Below are positions 1 through 6,785 of a stretch of 7,986 nt of DNA, piece after piece; the stretch's first letter is position 1, and each line of letters starts with the position of its first letter. Below the pieces are notes generated by a model. That model was not told the DNA's origin. It did no database searches and saw nothing but the letters and a program-made list of their open reading frames with translations. The stretch spans positions 1-7,986 of the forward strand of contig CANCXY010000157.1 of the NCBI GenBank assembly GCA_947381875.1, given 5' to 3'. This DNA is from an uncultured Clostridia bacterium (lineage in GTDB: Bacteria; Bacillota; Clostridia; Oscillospirales; Ruminococcaceae). The translations under genes and the position numbers were made by a program.

Positions 1-85
1 TCTCTACGGTTTGGGCACTCTTGGGCGGGGAGCGGGCGAAAAGAGGGAAAATATCCCAAAAAGTGTGAAATCCCCCATCCCCCTC

Positions 86-114
86 TTGCGCGAAACAAAA
101 GAAAAGTATATGAT
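86..114 (+). promoter_or_regulatory. Candidate promoter for the secreted-protein gene
   Basis: A TATGAT -10-like hexamer at 109-114 lies 17 bases after a weak -35-like TTGCGC at 86-91, in a locally AT-rich patch within GC-rich sequence. The -10 is good (5 of 6 to consensus) and the spacing is ideal, but only the TTG of the -35 matches. It would give a leader of roughly 115 bases before the ATG at 236. The rest of 1-235 shows no gene, terminator or RNA motif that I recognise. Confidence 0.35.
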
Positions 115-235
115 AATAAAAAAGGCTTGCCCAAACGATTCAGGGGCGCGACACGGCCGCATGGATATTTCTGCGTATTTTCCCTGCTCCGGACGCCCTC
201 GCATCAAAAGCCTGTGACACGAGGGAGACGACACC

Positions 236-1783
236 ATGAAAAACAAACTGTCCTGGGCGCTGGCGTTCCTTTGCGCGCTGATGCTTGCGCTTGTGATATC
301 CGCGCCCGTTTTCGCCGCAGGGGAGGACGGCGGCCCGCCCTACACCATCACGCTGGACTGCCAGGGCGGCACATGCAGCGCCGAGAGCGCGCAGACCGAT
401 ATGCTTGGCCGCCTCAGCCTGCTTCCGCCCGCTAAAAGGGATGGATACATATTCCTCGGCTGGTTTTTACAGCCGACAGGCGGGGACGGGATCGACAGCC
501 GCCACGATTTCACAGGGGATACCACCGTCTACGCCCAGTGGCGCGAAGCGACTGACCCCGATGACCCGGATAACCCCGATAATCCCGACAACCCCGATAA
601 CCCGGACAACCCGGATAACCCCGACAACCCCTCCGGCCCCGATAAGCCCGTCTATGTGCCCCCCTCACCAGACGCACCCTCGCGGGAAGTGCTGAATCGG
701 GAAAACTGGGACGTTGTTTCTACCGGGAGCAACGGCTCTTTCGGCTTCGTCTATATCCGGCCAAACGGTTCCCGCGCGATCGGCTCCTATTTCATCGAGC
801 GCGCCAACGTGAGCGGCGACGCCCGCTATGTGTTCGACCGCAATGGCATCCTGCAAACCGGCGCACGGGAAACGGACGCCTCCGCCGCCGTCCGGGTGAG
901 CGCTGAAGGCGACGTGCTGCTGAACGGCAATCTCTATTACTTAAACCCCTACCGCAACATAAACGACCCGCGCACCTGCTACGTCATGACCGACTACCTG
1001 CGCGTGCGCGAGGGCTACGCCGGGCAGACCTATTATGATAAGGACGGCATCACCTTCCAGGGCTGGCTGAAAACGCCCACAGGCGGGCTGCGCTACCAGA
1101 CGCGCATCGCGCGGCCCAACGAGCTGAACGACCTCTATCTTATTGTGTGGCGCGCACAGAACCTGCCCGCCTGCCAGCACCCCGACCACCCCGGCGACGC
1201 GCGCTATATGATGCCCGCCGGCATGTACTTCTTTGACGACAACGGCGTACTGGTGCAGAAAGAGGGCTGGTACGACGGCAAGGACGGCAACGAATACTAC
1301 ACGAACGCCGGCGGCCAGGTGCTGCGCCAGCGCGCGAAAAACCCCGCCGCCGTCGCGCCGTCCGAAACGGTCAAGCCCCTCTCAGGCGAGTGGACGACGG
1401 CCTGGCGGGACGGCGACATTATCTGGACCAACACCTACAGCTTTACCCCGGAAGGTTCCTTTACGCTGACGCCGCGCGCCTATCAGCGCGGTTCCTACAG
1501 CCCCCTTACCGGGCAGGTTGGCTGGTACAGGATAGAGACCGGCCTCGCCATTTCCAACGGCACCTATACCTGCGACGGGGCCAATATCTCCCTGAAATAT
1601 CTGGGTGATAACCTTACCAGACCGGAGGACTACCGGCCCCGAACCGAAACGTTCAAGATTGTGAGCAATGCAAAAGACGAGTACACCTTCGACGGCAAAC
1701 GCTTTTTGGAGGGCGATTTCAGCACCAACGACTCCGTAAAACTGGTGTCCCTCTGCAACAGGCTGGGCGTGAGCCGTTCCTGA
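236..1783 (+). CDS. Secreted surface protein with InlB B-repeat and cell-wall-binding-like repeats
   Basis: This 515-residue protein is probably exported. Residues 1-27 form a signal peptide (Lys near the start, a long hydrophobic core, then VFA before Ala28). Residues about 36-102 match an InlB-type B-repeat (Listeria-Bacteroides repeat), ending in the typical GY-FLGW ... TTVYAQW. Residues 112-132 are seven Asp-Asn-Pro units forming a stiff Pro/Asp linker. Residues about 195-365 contain aromatic/glycine segments such as YVFDRNGILQTG and YFFDDNGVLVQKEGWY, which resemble choline- or cell-wall-binding repeats; about 265-305 may be a degenerate second B-repeat. Residues about 381-515 are rich in Trp, Tyr and alternating hydrophobics, suggesting a small beta-barrel or sandwich; I cannot name the family. 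There is no LPXTG motif or C-terminal hydrophobic anchor, so any wall attachment would be non-covalent through the repeats. A GAGGGAG ribosome site at 221-227 sits 8 bases before the ATG. The gene is monocistronic: a terminator follows within 50 bases. Function is unknown; adhesion or wall binding is plausible. Confidence 0.85.
   Translation: MKNKLSWALAFLCALMLALVISAPVFAAGEDGGPPYTITLDCQGGTCSAESAQTDMLGRLSLLPPAKRDGYIFLGWFLQPTGGDGIDSRHDFTGDTTVYAQWREATDPDDPDNPDNPDNPDNPDNPDNPDNPSGPDKPVYVPPSPDAPSREVLNRENWDVVSTGSNGSFGFVYIRPNGSRAIGSYFIERANVSGDARYVFDRNGILQTGARETDASAAVRVSAEGDVLLNGNLYYLNPYRNINDPRTCYVMTDYLRVREGYAGQTYYDKDGITFQGWLKTPTGGLRYQTRIARPNELNDLYLIVWRAQNLPACQHPDHPGDARYMMPAGMYFFDDNGVLVQKEGWYDGKDGNEYYTNAGGQVLRQRAKNPAAVAPSETVKPLSGEWTTAWRDGDIIWTNTYSFTPEGSFTLTPRAYQRGSYSPLTGQVGWYRIETGLAISNGTYTCDGANISLKYLGDNLTRPEDYRPRTETFKIVSNAKDEYTFDGKRFLEGDFSTNDSVKLVSLCNRLGVSRS
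569..631 (+). repeat. Seven-unit 9-bp tandem repeat encoding Asp-Asn-Pro
   Basis: Seven in-frame copies of a 9-base unit (GAY AAY CCS) encode DNP x7 inside the secreted-protein gene. Units differ only at third codon positions (GAT/GAC, AAC/AAT, CCC/CCG), so the peptide is perfectly repeated while the DNA is slightly degenerate. It links the B-repeat domain to the rest of the protein. Changes in copy number would keep the frame and only alter linker length. Confidence 0.9.
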
Positions 1784-1827
1784 TGATTCCGCCGCTTTTC
1801 CGCAAAATTTCCACGGCTGGCAATGGG

Positions 1828-1866
1828 GCCGCCGCGCGGTTTTTCCCCCGCGCGGCGGCTTTTTTT
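1828..1866 (+). terminator. Strong intrinsic terminator after the secreted-protein gene
   Basis: A perfect 12-bp GC-only stem (GCCGCCGCGCGG at 1828-1839 with its complement at 1848-1859), an 8-base loop, and a run of seven T at 1860-1866 form a classic rho-independent terminator. It begins 44 bases after the stop codon at 1781-1783 and separates this gene from the transport cluster downstream. Confidence 0.95.
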
Positions 1867-1904
1867 CCGAAAAAAGGCGAAAGGGAGAAATATTACCGTA
1901 AATC

Positions 1905-1946
1905 TTGTACAATTTTCTGCGCATTTCATCTTGACAAATCGTTCAA
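1905..1946. promoter_or_regulatory. Candidate operator sequences around the cluster promoter
   Basis: Two short inverted repeats flank or overlap the promoter: a perfect palindrome TTGTACAA at 1905-1912, and TTGA (1931-1934) with TCAA (1943-1946) separated by 8 bases, overlapping the -35 and spacer. Either could bind a dimeric repressor such as the RpiR-family protein encoded at the other end of the window. I know of no exact consensus they match, and short palindromes occur by chance in AT-rich promoters, so this is only a lead. Confidence 0.25.
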
Positions 1947-1959
1947 AATATCATATCAT
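1931..1959 (+). promoter_or_regulatory. Sigma-70/SigA-type promoter of the transport-murQ cluster
   Basis: A perfect -35 TTGACA at 1931-1936 and a -10 TATCAT at 1954-1959 (5 of 6) are separated by the optimal 17 bases. The promoter lies between the terminator of the preceding gene and the binding-protein gene. Transcription would start near 1966, giving a leader of about 105 bases. The -10 sits in a run of overlapping ATATC/ATCAT repeats, so the exact hexamer could shift by a few bases. Confidence 0.8.
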
Positions 1960-1965
1960 ATACGA

Positions 1966-2066
1966 CATGAAACAATGGTTCGGGAAACAAAAACGCAGCC
2001 AAAACTTATTTTCCGAGCAGTTTCACCAAGTTCCCCCAAATTTTGGAGGGACGGAAATAAAGGAGG
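1966..2066 (+). promoter_or_regulatory. 5' leader of the binding-protein gene with weak alternative hairpins and a strong RBS
   Basis: The untranslated leader ends with a near-perfect Shine-Dalgarno AGGAGG at 2061-2066, six bases before the ATG at 2073. An imperfect hairpin can form at 2032-2051 (TCCC with GGGA outside, CCA with TGG inside, one mismatch/bulge), directly upstream of the ribosome site. The TTTTGG at 2041-2046 could instead pair with CCAAAA at 1999-2004. These alternatives are mutually exclusive but weak. I recognise no known riboswitch. Confidence 0.4.
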
Positions 2067-2072
2067 AGTACC

Positions 2073-3758
2073 ATGAAAAAGACGATCACAAGGCTTTTGG
2101 CTATGCTGGTGGCTGTAGCGATGGTTGCCACCCTCGCGGCGTGCGGCGGCGGTTCCAGCAGCAGTTCCCAGCAGTCGCAGTCCCAGAGTACGGGCGGCGA
2201 TTCTTCGTCGGCGGCGCAGGACAGCTCCAGCGCCAGTGAACCCGCTTCCAACGGCAAAATAAAAGTTTCGATGTATTATGCCGATAACCCCACGCTGCCG
2301 TGGAAGGATGACTGGCTTGCCGCGCAGAAGACAGCCGAGATTGTCGGCATCGACCTGACCGTTGAGGCCATCCCTTCCGCTGAGCTGGGCACCAAGGTCT
2401 CCCTGGCGCTGAACACCCAGGAGAACTGCCCGGACGTGATTCTGTACCAGACGACCAAGGGCGAGAACGCCTCCCTGGCGCTGAACGGCGCGGTCGTGCC
2501 CATCAGCGATTACCCCGACTGGACGCCCAACTTCAACGCCCGCGTTGAGGAATTCGATATGCAGTCGGATATCGACATGCTGAAACTGGCGGACGGCAAG
2601 CTGTATTATCTGCCCTCGCTGACCGACATCCCGTTCTTCGACGGCGGCCTCATCATGCGCGAGGATTACCTCGAATCCAAGGGCTTTGAAGCGCCCAAGA
2701 CGTTTGATGACCTGTACAATATCCTGAAAGCCTACAAAGAGGATAACCCCGATTCTTACCCGCTCACCCACCTGGTGGCCCCCTATGTTACCTACCGTAT
2801 GACGATGCCCAGCTTTGGCGTCAGCTTCGGCAAGAGTTCTTCTTCCGGCACCGGCGCGCTGAGCTATGACTACGAGAAGGGCGAATATTTCACCGGCGCG
2901 ATCAGCGACCAGGCCCGTGAGTTCCTCATCTTCATGCGCAAGCTGGCCGACGAAGGCCTTGTGGACCCGGATATCGGCACCGGCGGCACAATCGACGGCG
3001 ACGTATGGTCCAACAAGATGGCAACAGGCGCGGCGATGGCGACTTATGCGTACTACGACCAGATTGGCGGCGTGGAAGCGGCCAGCAATATCGAAGGCTT
3101 CAAGCTGCAGATGTATCCGTCACTGGCAGGCCCGGCAGGCGCGCACCATCAGCCGAAGTCCCGCACAGGCGCGGGCATCATGTTCCCGGCAGCCACCGCG
3201 AAGCGCGATGATTTTGAACAGATTGTGCGTGCGGTCGACGAGATGTTCTATTCCGAGGAATGCTCGAAGATCTGGTGCCTGGGCGTGGAGGGCGAGACCT
3301 ACACGATGGACGGCGACAAGGTTGTTTATACCGACGATATCCTGAATGCCCCGGACGGCATTTACAAATACATGCAGGTCAAGTATGGCTGCGGCGCGGA
3401 CCCCGTACAGCAGGTGTGGGTACTCGATCGTGAGCTGACAAAGTACGACGAGAACTATGCGCGCATCCAGCAGGAAGTGGCCGGTATGGAGAATGGCAAC
3501 GTGATCCAGCCGATTCCCCCAACGCCGCTGTTCGATGACTTCACCTCTGAGGAAGCCAACAGCCTCCAGACGCCGCTGGCCGACGCCATCTGGGCGTGGA
3601 TGGATTCGTTCGTTTACGGTGGTGTCAACGGCACCGAGACAGAAGGCAAGGTAAGAGACCCGAACTCCGACGACGACTGGAACGATTATATCGCTTCCAT
3701 GAAGAACCTGCAGATCGACGAGTTCTGCCAGATGTACAACGACAACCTGGCGAAATAA
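2073..3758 (+). CDS. Extracellular solute-binding lipoprotein, CUT1-type sugar ABC importer (LplA-like)
   Basis: This is the substrate-capturing subunit of a carbohydrate ABC importer, anchored outside the membrane by a lipid. Residues 1-23 are a lipoprotein signal peptide with lipobox LAAC, giving lipidated Cys24. Residues about 25-60 form a flexible Ser/Gln/Gly-rich tether. From about residue 63 (KIKVSMYYADNP) the sequence is a family-1 solute-binding protein of the long LplA/YtcQ type; segments such as CPDVILYQTTKG, LADGKLYYLP and GGLIMREDYL fit that family. The total of 561 residues is normal for it. The start is fixed by AGGAGG six bases upstream and by the signal peptide. Two permeases of the partner families follow on the same strand, and murQ comes after them, so a ligand derived from peptidoglycan amino sugar is a reasonable inference. 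Sequence alone does not reveal the ligand; LplA relatives bind many oligosaccharides. Confidence 0.92.
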   Translation: MKKTITRLLAMLVAVAMVATLAACGGGSSSSSQQSQSQSTGGDSSSAAQDSSSASEPASNGKIKVSMYYADNPTLPWKDDWLAAQKTAEIVGIDLTVEAIPSAELGTKVSLALNTQENCPDVILYQTTKGENASLALNGAVVPISDYPDWTPNFNARVEEFDMQSDIDMLKLADGKLYYLPSLTDIPFFDGGLIMREDYLESKGFEAPKTFDDLYNILKAYKEDNPDSYPLTHLVAPYVTYRMTMPSFGVSFGKSSSSGTGALSYDYEKGEYFTGAISDQAREFLIFMRKLADEGLVDPDIGTGGTIDGDVWSNKMATGAAMATYAYYDQIGGVEAASNIEGFKLQMYPSLAGPAGAHHQPKSRTGAGIMFPAATAKRDDFEQIVRAVDEMFYSEECSKIWCLGVEGETYTMDGDKVVYTDDILNAPDGIYKYMQVKYGCGADPVQQVWVLDRELTKYDENYARIQQEVAGMENGNVIQPIPPTPLFDDFTSEEANSLQTPLADAIWAWMDSFVYGGVNGTETEGKVRDPNSDDDWNDYIASMKNLQIDEFCQMYNDNLAK

Positions 3759-3785
3759 CTCTCCTCTGTTTTCCTCTATAAATGA

Positions 3786-3838
3786 ATACACAGCCCAAAG
3801 GGCGGGGTCGATCTCGTTTGGCCCCGCCCTCTGTGTAT
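3786..3838 (+). promoter_or_regulatory. Intergenic stem-loop between binding-protein and permease genes
   Basis: An outer 8-bp stem (ATACACAG 3786-3793 with CTGTGTAT 3831-3838) and an inner 9-bp stem (AGGGCGGGG 3799-3807 with CCCCGCCCT 3822-3830) form one long hairpin with a 5-base bulge on one side and a 14-base loop. No T-run follows on either strand, so it is not a standard intrinsic terminator. It starts 27 bases after the lipoprotein stop codon. In comparable binding-protein operons such as malE-malF, stem-loops here protect the upstream mRNA and lower downstream expression, giving excess binding protein. That role is inferred. The remaining gap (3839-3934) holds no convincing promoter or gene. 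Confidence 0.6.
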
Positions 3839-3934
3839 CCATCGGTGTGTGTGCCTGTCGCGATGTCTTTTGCGCCTGCCCTCGCCGTGCGCGGGAAAGG
3901 GTGAAAAGGGGCGGATGGGCTGAAATCAAGATAC

Positions 3935-3941
3935 AGGGAGG
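3935..3941 (+). promoter_or_regulatory. Ribosome binding site that decides the first permease start
   Basis: AGGGAGG lies 9 bases before the ATG at 3951 but only 3 bases before an in-frame GTG at 3945. The spacing favours the ATG, so the protein should begin MAKKTV rather than MAMAKK. Confidence 0.75.
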
Positions 3942-3950
3942 AATGTGGCT

Positions 3951-4898
3951 ATGGCGAAAAAAACCGTATTGACCGCGCAGGAAAAAGCGGCGCGGAGCGT
4001 ATCCAGGAAGAACCATTTGCAGCGCTACTGGGTGCTGTACGCAATGATGGTACTCCCGGTGATCTACTATATCATCTTCAAGTACCTGCCAATGGCCGGC
4101 AGCATCTTGGCGTTCCGCCGCTACCGCCCCGGCATGGGGCCGTTTGGCACGGAATGGACCCTGCGCTATTGGGAACGCTTCCTCAAGGACCCCGCGTTCT
4201 GGAGCGCGCTGCGCAATACGATCGTGACCTCGACGATGAACCTCATCATCAATTTCCCCATCCCCGTTATTTTCGCGATATTGCTGAACGAGGTGCGCGC
4301 GCCCAAATTCAAGAAGGTCGTGCAGACCATCTCGTATATGCCGCGCTTTATCTCCACCGTGGTTGTCATCACGATCCTGAATGAGCTGCTCTCGCCAAGT
4401 TCCGGCATCGTCAACCGGCTGATTGTCGCCTGCGGCGGGGAGCCGATCTACTTTATGAACCAGGCGGCGTGGTTCCGCCCCATTTACATTTTGTCGGAGA
4501 CCTGGCAGTTTACCGGCTGGACGGCCATTATCTATCTGGCGGCCATCACATCCATCAGCCCCGATTTGTTTGAGGCGGCGGAGATGGACGGCGCTTCCCG
4601 TTTGCAGCAGATCTGGTATGTGACGATCCCAAGCATCCTGCCCACCGTCATGGTCATGCTGATCATGAACGTCGGCCATCTGCTCAGCCTCGGATTTGAG
4701 AAAGTGCTGTTGATGTACTCGCCCGCGAACTCCAGCGTCAGCGATATCCTGGATACGCTTGTCTATCGCGTGGGCCTTGCCAACCAGAACTATTCCTACG
4801 CGACGGCGATCGGCCTGTTCAGCGGCCTTGTGGGGCTGATTCTCGTCACCTCATCCAACGCCCTCAGCAAAAAGCTGACAGGCGAGAGTATCTATTAA
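3951..4898 (+). CDS. Sugar ABC importer permease, LplB/YteP type
   Basis: This is one of the two membrane-spanning subunits of the CUT1 importer. The 315-residue protein has a basic, hydrophilic N-terminus (about 25 residues), then a first hydrophobic segment (VLYAMMVLPVIYYIIF) followed by KYLPM and FRRYRPG, characteristic of LplB-family permeases. Further hydrophobic segments follow around residues 90-115, 128-148, 178-202, 224-250 and 282-302, consistent with six helices. The cytoplasmic EAA loop that docks the ATPase is clear: EAAEMDGA ... TIPSILP at about residues 208-231. The start at ATG 3951 is chosen on ribosome-site spacing; a GTG two codons earlier is possible. The next permease gene begins 13 bases after its stop, so the two are co-transcribed. 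The neighbouring lipoprotein is its probable partner. Substrate is not evident from the sequence. Confidence 0.92.
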   Translation: MAKKTVLTAQEKAARSVSRKNHLQRYWVLYAMMVLPVIYYIIFKYLPMAGSILAFRRYRPGMGPFGTEWTLRYWERFLKDPAFWSALRNTIVTSTMNLIINFPIPVIFAILLNEVRAPKFKKVVQTISYMPRFISTVVVITILNELLSPSSGIVNRLIVACGGEPIYFMNQAAWFRPIYILSETWQFTGWTAIIYLAAITSISPDLFEAAEMDGASRLQQIWYVTIPSILPTVMVMLIMNVGHLLSLGFEKVLLMYSPANSSVSDILDTLVYRVGLANQNYSYATAIGLFSGLVGLILVTSSNALSKKLTGESIY

Positions 4899-4911
4899 GG
4901 GAGGGGAGCAT

Positions 4912-5784
4912 ATGCAAAAACGGTATCATACAGCGGAAAATATAATCTTTGATACGATCGTATATATTGTGATGATTTTTGTGCTGCTGGTCTGCCTCAT
5001 CCCCTTCCTGTATATGATCGCGGTGTCCTTCTCAGGCATGAAGCCGCTTGTAAACAATGAAGTGTTCCTGTGGCCCAAGGATTTCACGCTGGATTCCTAT
5101 AAGACGATCTTTACTTACCCGAACTTTTTCCGCGCCTACGGCAACACGTTCCTGTACGCTTTCGGCGGCACCGCCATTGCGCTTGTGATGACAAGCCTGA
5201 TGGCCTACCCGCTCTCCAAACCGTTCCTGTGGGGCAATAAGTTCTTTACAAAAATGGTCGTGCTTACCATGTTCTTCTCCGGCGGCCTGATTCCCACCTA
5301 TCTGATTTATTCCAGCCTGGGCATTGTCGGCACGCGCGCAGCCATGCTCATCCCCTTCTCGATCAACTCGTTCAATCTCATCATCCTCATCAACTTTTTC
5401 AAGAGCATCCCGGCAGAGATCGAGGAAGCCGCGCTGATCGACGGCTTAGGGTATTTCGGTATCCTGCGCCGCATCGTGATTCCGCTTTCGACGGCGGCCA
5501 TAGCCACCATCGGCTTGTACTATGCCGTGTTTTTCTGGAACGACTGGTTCAACAGCCTGATTTACCTGAACGGCAGCCAGTACCCCGTCATGCTGTTCCT
5601 GCGCAATATTGTGAATGGCACAATGGCTATCGGCACAGGCAACGGCTCGGCGGAAAAGACGACGGTCGCCATTTCCATCAAATCCGCAGTTATTATCACG
5701 TCCACGGTGCCGATCATCACCCTGTACCCATTCCTGCAAAAGTTCTTTGTCAAGGGGCTGACAATCGGCGGCGTCAAGGGCTAA
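4912..5784 (+). CDS. Sugar ABC importer permease, YtcP/LplC (MalG-like) type
   Basis: This is the second transmembrane subunit of the importer, forming a heterodimer with the preceding permease. The 290-residue protein has the usual length of the family, six likely membrane segments (the first at about residues 12-38) and an EAA loop, EEAALIDGLG ... IVIPLS, at about residues 171-193 for ATPase contact. The C-terminus YPFLQKFFVKGLTIGGVKG is typical of CUT1 MalG-like permeases. A strong GGGAGGGG ribosome site occupies the 13-base gap after the upstream stop, and the murQ ribosome site overlaps this gene's own stop codon, so expression of all three is coupled. No nucleotide-binding subunit lies in the cluster; CUT1 systems of this kind often share a multi-task ATPase (MsmX/MsmK type) encoded elsewhere. 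Confidence 0.92.
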   Translation: MQKRYHTAENIIFDTIVYIVMIFVLLVCLIPFLYMIAVSFSGMKPLVNNEVFLWPKDFTLDSYKTIFTYPNFFRAYGNTFLYAFGGTAIALVMTSLMAYPLSKPFLWGNKFFTKMVVLTMFFSGGLIPTYLIYSSLGIVGTRAAMLIPFSINSFNLIILINFFKSIPAEIEEAALIDGLGYFGILRRIVIPLSTAAIATIGLYYAVFFWNDWFNSLIYLNGSQYPVMLFLRNIVNGTMAIGTGNGSAEKTTVAISIKSAVIITSTVPIITLYPFLQKFFVKGLTIGGVKG

Positions 5785-5789
5785 GGAGG
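5783..5789 (+). promoter_or_regulatory. murQ ribosome binding site overlapping the permease stop
   Basis: AAGGAGG shares two bases with the TAA stop (5782-5784) of the second permease gene and lies 10 bases before the GTG at 5800. It supports the GTG as the start and suggests translational coupling of murQ to the permease. Confidence 0.75.
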
Positions 5790-5799
5790 GTTTGTACCC

Positions 5800-6741
5800 G
5801 TGGTACAACTGAAAACGATCGCTACAGAACAGCGCAACCCCGATACATTGTATATTGACCAGGCCGATTCGCTTGAGATCGTCCGCCTGATGAACGCGGA
5901 GGACAAAAAGATCGCGCCCGCCGTAGAACGCGTACTGCCCAAGATTGCGGCGGCGGTCGATATGATTTGCCGCCAGCTCACCGGCGGCGGCCGCCTCATC
6001 TACTGCGGCTGCGGCACTTCGGGCCGCCTGGGCGTGCTGGATGCTTCCGAGTGCCCGCCGACGTTCGGCGTAGAGCCGGGCCTTGTGCGCGGCGTAATCG
6101 CGGGCGGCCCGGACGCGCTGACGAACGCCGCCGAGGGTGCGGAAGATGACGCGGCGGCGGGCGAGGCCGATTTGCACGCGATAGGTTTCACCGCGAAGGA
6201 TGTCCTGGTGGGCATTGCCGCCAGCGGGCGCACGCCCTATGTACTGGGGGCGATGGCCTATGCCCGTTCCCTGGGTGCGCCGGTCATTGGCCTGACATGC
6301 TGCCCCGGTTCCGCCATCGACACGGAGGCGGACATCGGCATCGCGCCCCAGCCGGGGCCGGAAGTCGTGACAGGCTCCACGCGCCTCAAAAGCGGCACCG
6401 CGCAGAAGATGGTACTGAACATGCTTACGACCGCCTCCATGATCCGCATGGGGAAGGTGTACAGCAACCTGATGGTAGACGTATGCGCGACAAACCAGAA
6501 GTTGGAGGCGCGGGCCGTATCCATTGTGCGCGCGGCCACCGGCGCGGACGAGCAGCAGGCGCTTGACGCCCTGAACGCCGCCGGTTTTTCCTCCAAAACG
6601 GCCATTGTCATGCTGCTGTGCAGCGTGGACGCGGAGGAGGCGCGTGCGCTGCTGAGCCGCGTGCAGGGCCATGTGGCCGACGCCGTCCTCTCCCAGCCCG
6701 ACGGTGCGCGGGCGGACGCCGCCGCGCGCCAGGCGCTGTAA
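5800..6741 (+). CDS. murQ: N-acetylmuramic acid 6-phosphate etherase
   Basis: MurQ is a cytoplasmic lyase-type etherase that cleaves the D-lactyl ether of MurNAc-6-phosphate, giving GlcNAc-6-phosphate and D-lactate; it serves peptidoglycan recycling or salvage. Similarity to E. coli MurQ is strong throughout: TEQRNP near residues 9-14, [29 protein letters not shown] (SIS sugar-phosphate fold, about residues 62-91), [29 protein letters not shown] and [18 protein letters not shown]. The two glutamates equivalent to catalytic Glu83 and Glu114 of E. coli are present at about Glu84 (DASEC) and Glu115 (EGAED). A small helical C-terminal domain follows from about residue 235. At 313 residues it is slightly longer than the E. 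coli enzyme, with an Ala/Asp-rich tail. Translation starts at GTG, supported by AAGGAGG ten bases upstream and the conserved N-terminus. Linkage to an ABC importer rather than a MurP-type PTS implies a separate kinase must supply the phosphorylated substrate; none is in the window. Confidence 0.97.
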   Translation: [313 protein letters not shown]

Positions 6742-6749
6742 CACAAACA

Positions 6750-6783
6750 AAAGCGCCTCTGAAACAAATTTCAGAGGCGTTTT
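6750..6783. terminator. Bidirectional intrinsic terminator between murQ and the RpiR gene
   Basis: An 11-bp stem (CGCCTCTGAAA at 6754-6764 with its complement at 6769-6779) carries a CAAA loop and is flanked by AAAA on the left and TTTT on the right (6780-6783). It begins about 9 bases after the murQ stop. Read on the minus strand the stem is followed by a T-rich stretch (CTTTTGTTTGTG), so it can also end transcripts arriving from the convergent regulator gene. The T-tract on the plus strand is short, so efficiency may be moderate. Confidence 0.8.
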
Positions 6784-6785
6784 CG

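Noticed and set aside
1931..1946. Catabolite-responsive element (cre) at the promoter
   Set aside because: The alignment of TGACAAATCGTTCA to the cre consensus fails at the central CG and other fixed positions.
1956..2771. Minus-strand open frame of 271 codons opposite the binding-protein gene
   Set aside because: It overlaps the promoter, leader and signal peptide of a clearly real gene and has no recognisable domain.
3786..3838. Intrinsic terminator after the binding-protein gene
   Set aside because: The stem is strong but neither strand has a T-run after it, and the permeases downstream lack a convincing promoter of their own.
3120..4679. Long minus-strand open frame (519 codons)
   Set aside because: It lies antisense to the solute-binding protein and first permease, crosses their intergenic gap, is rich in His/Arg/Gly and resembles no family; a GC-rich shadow.
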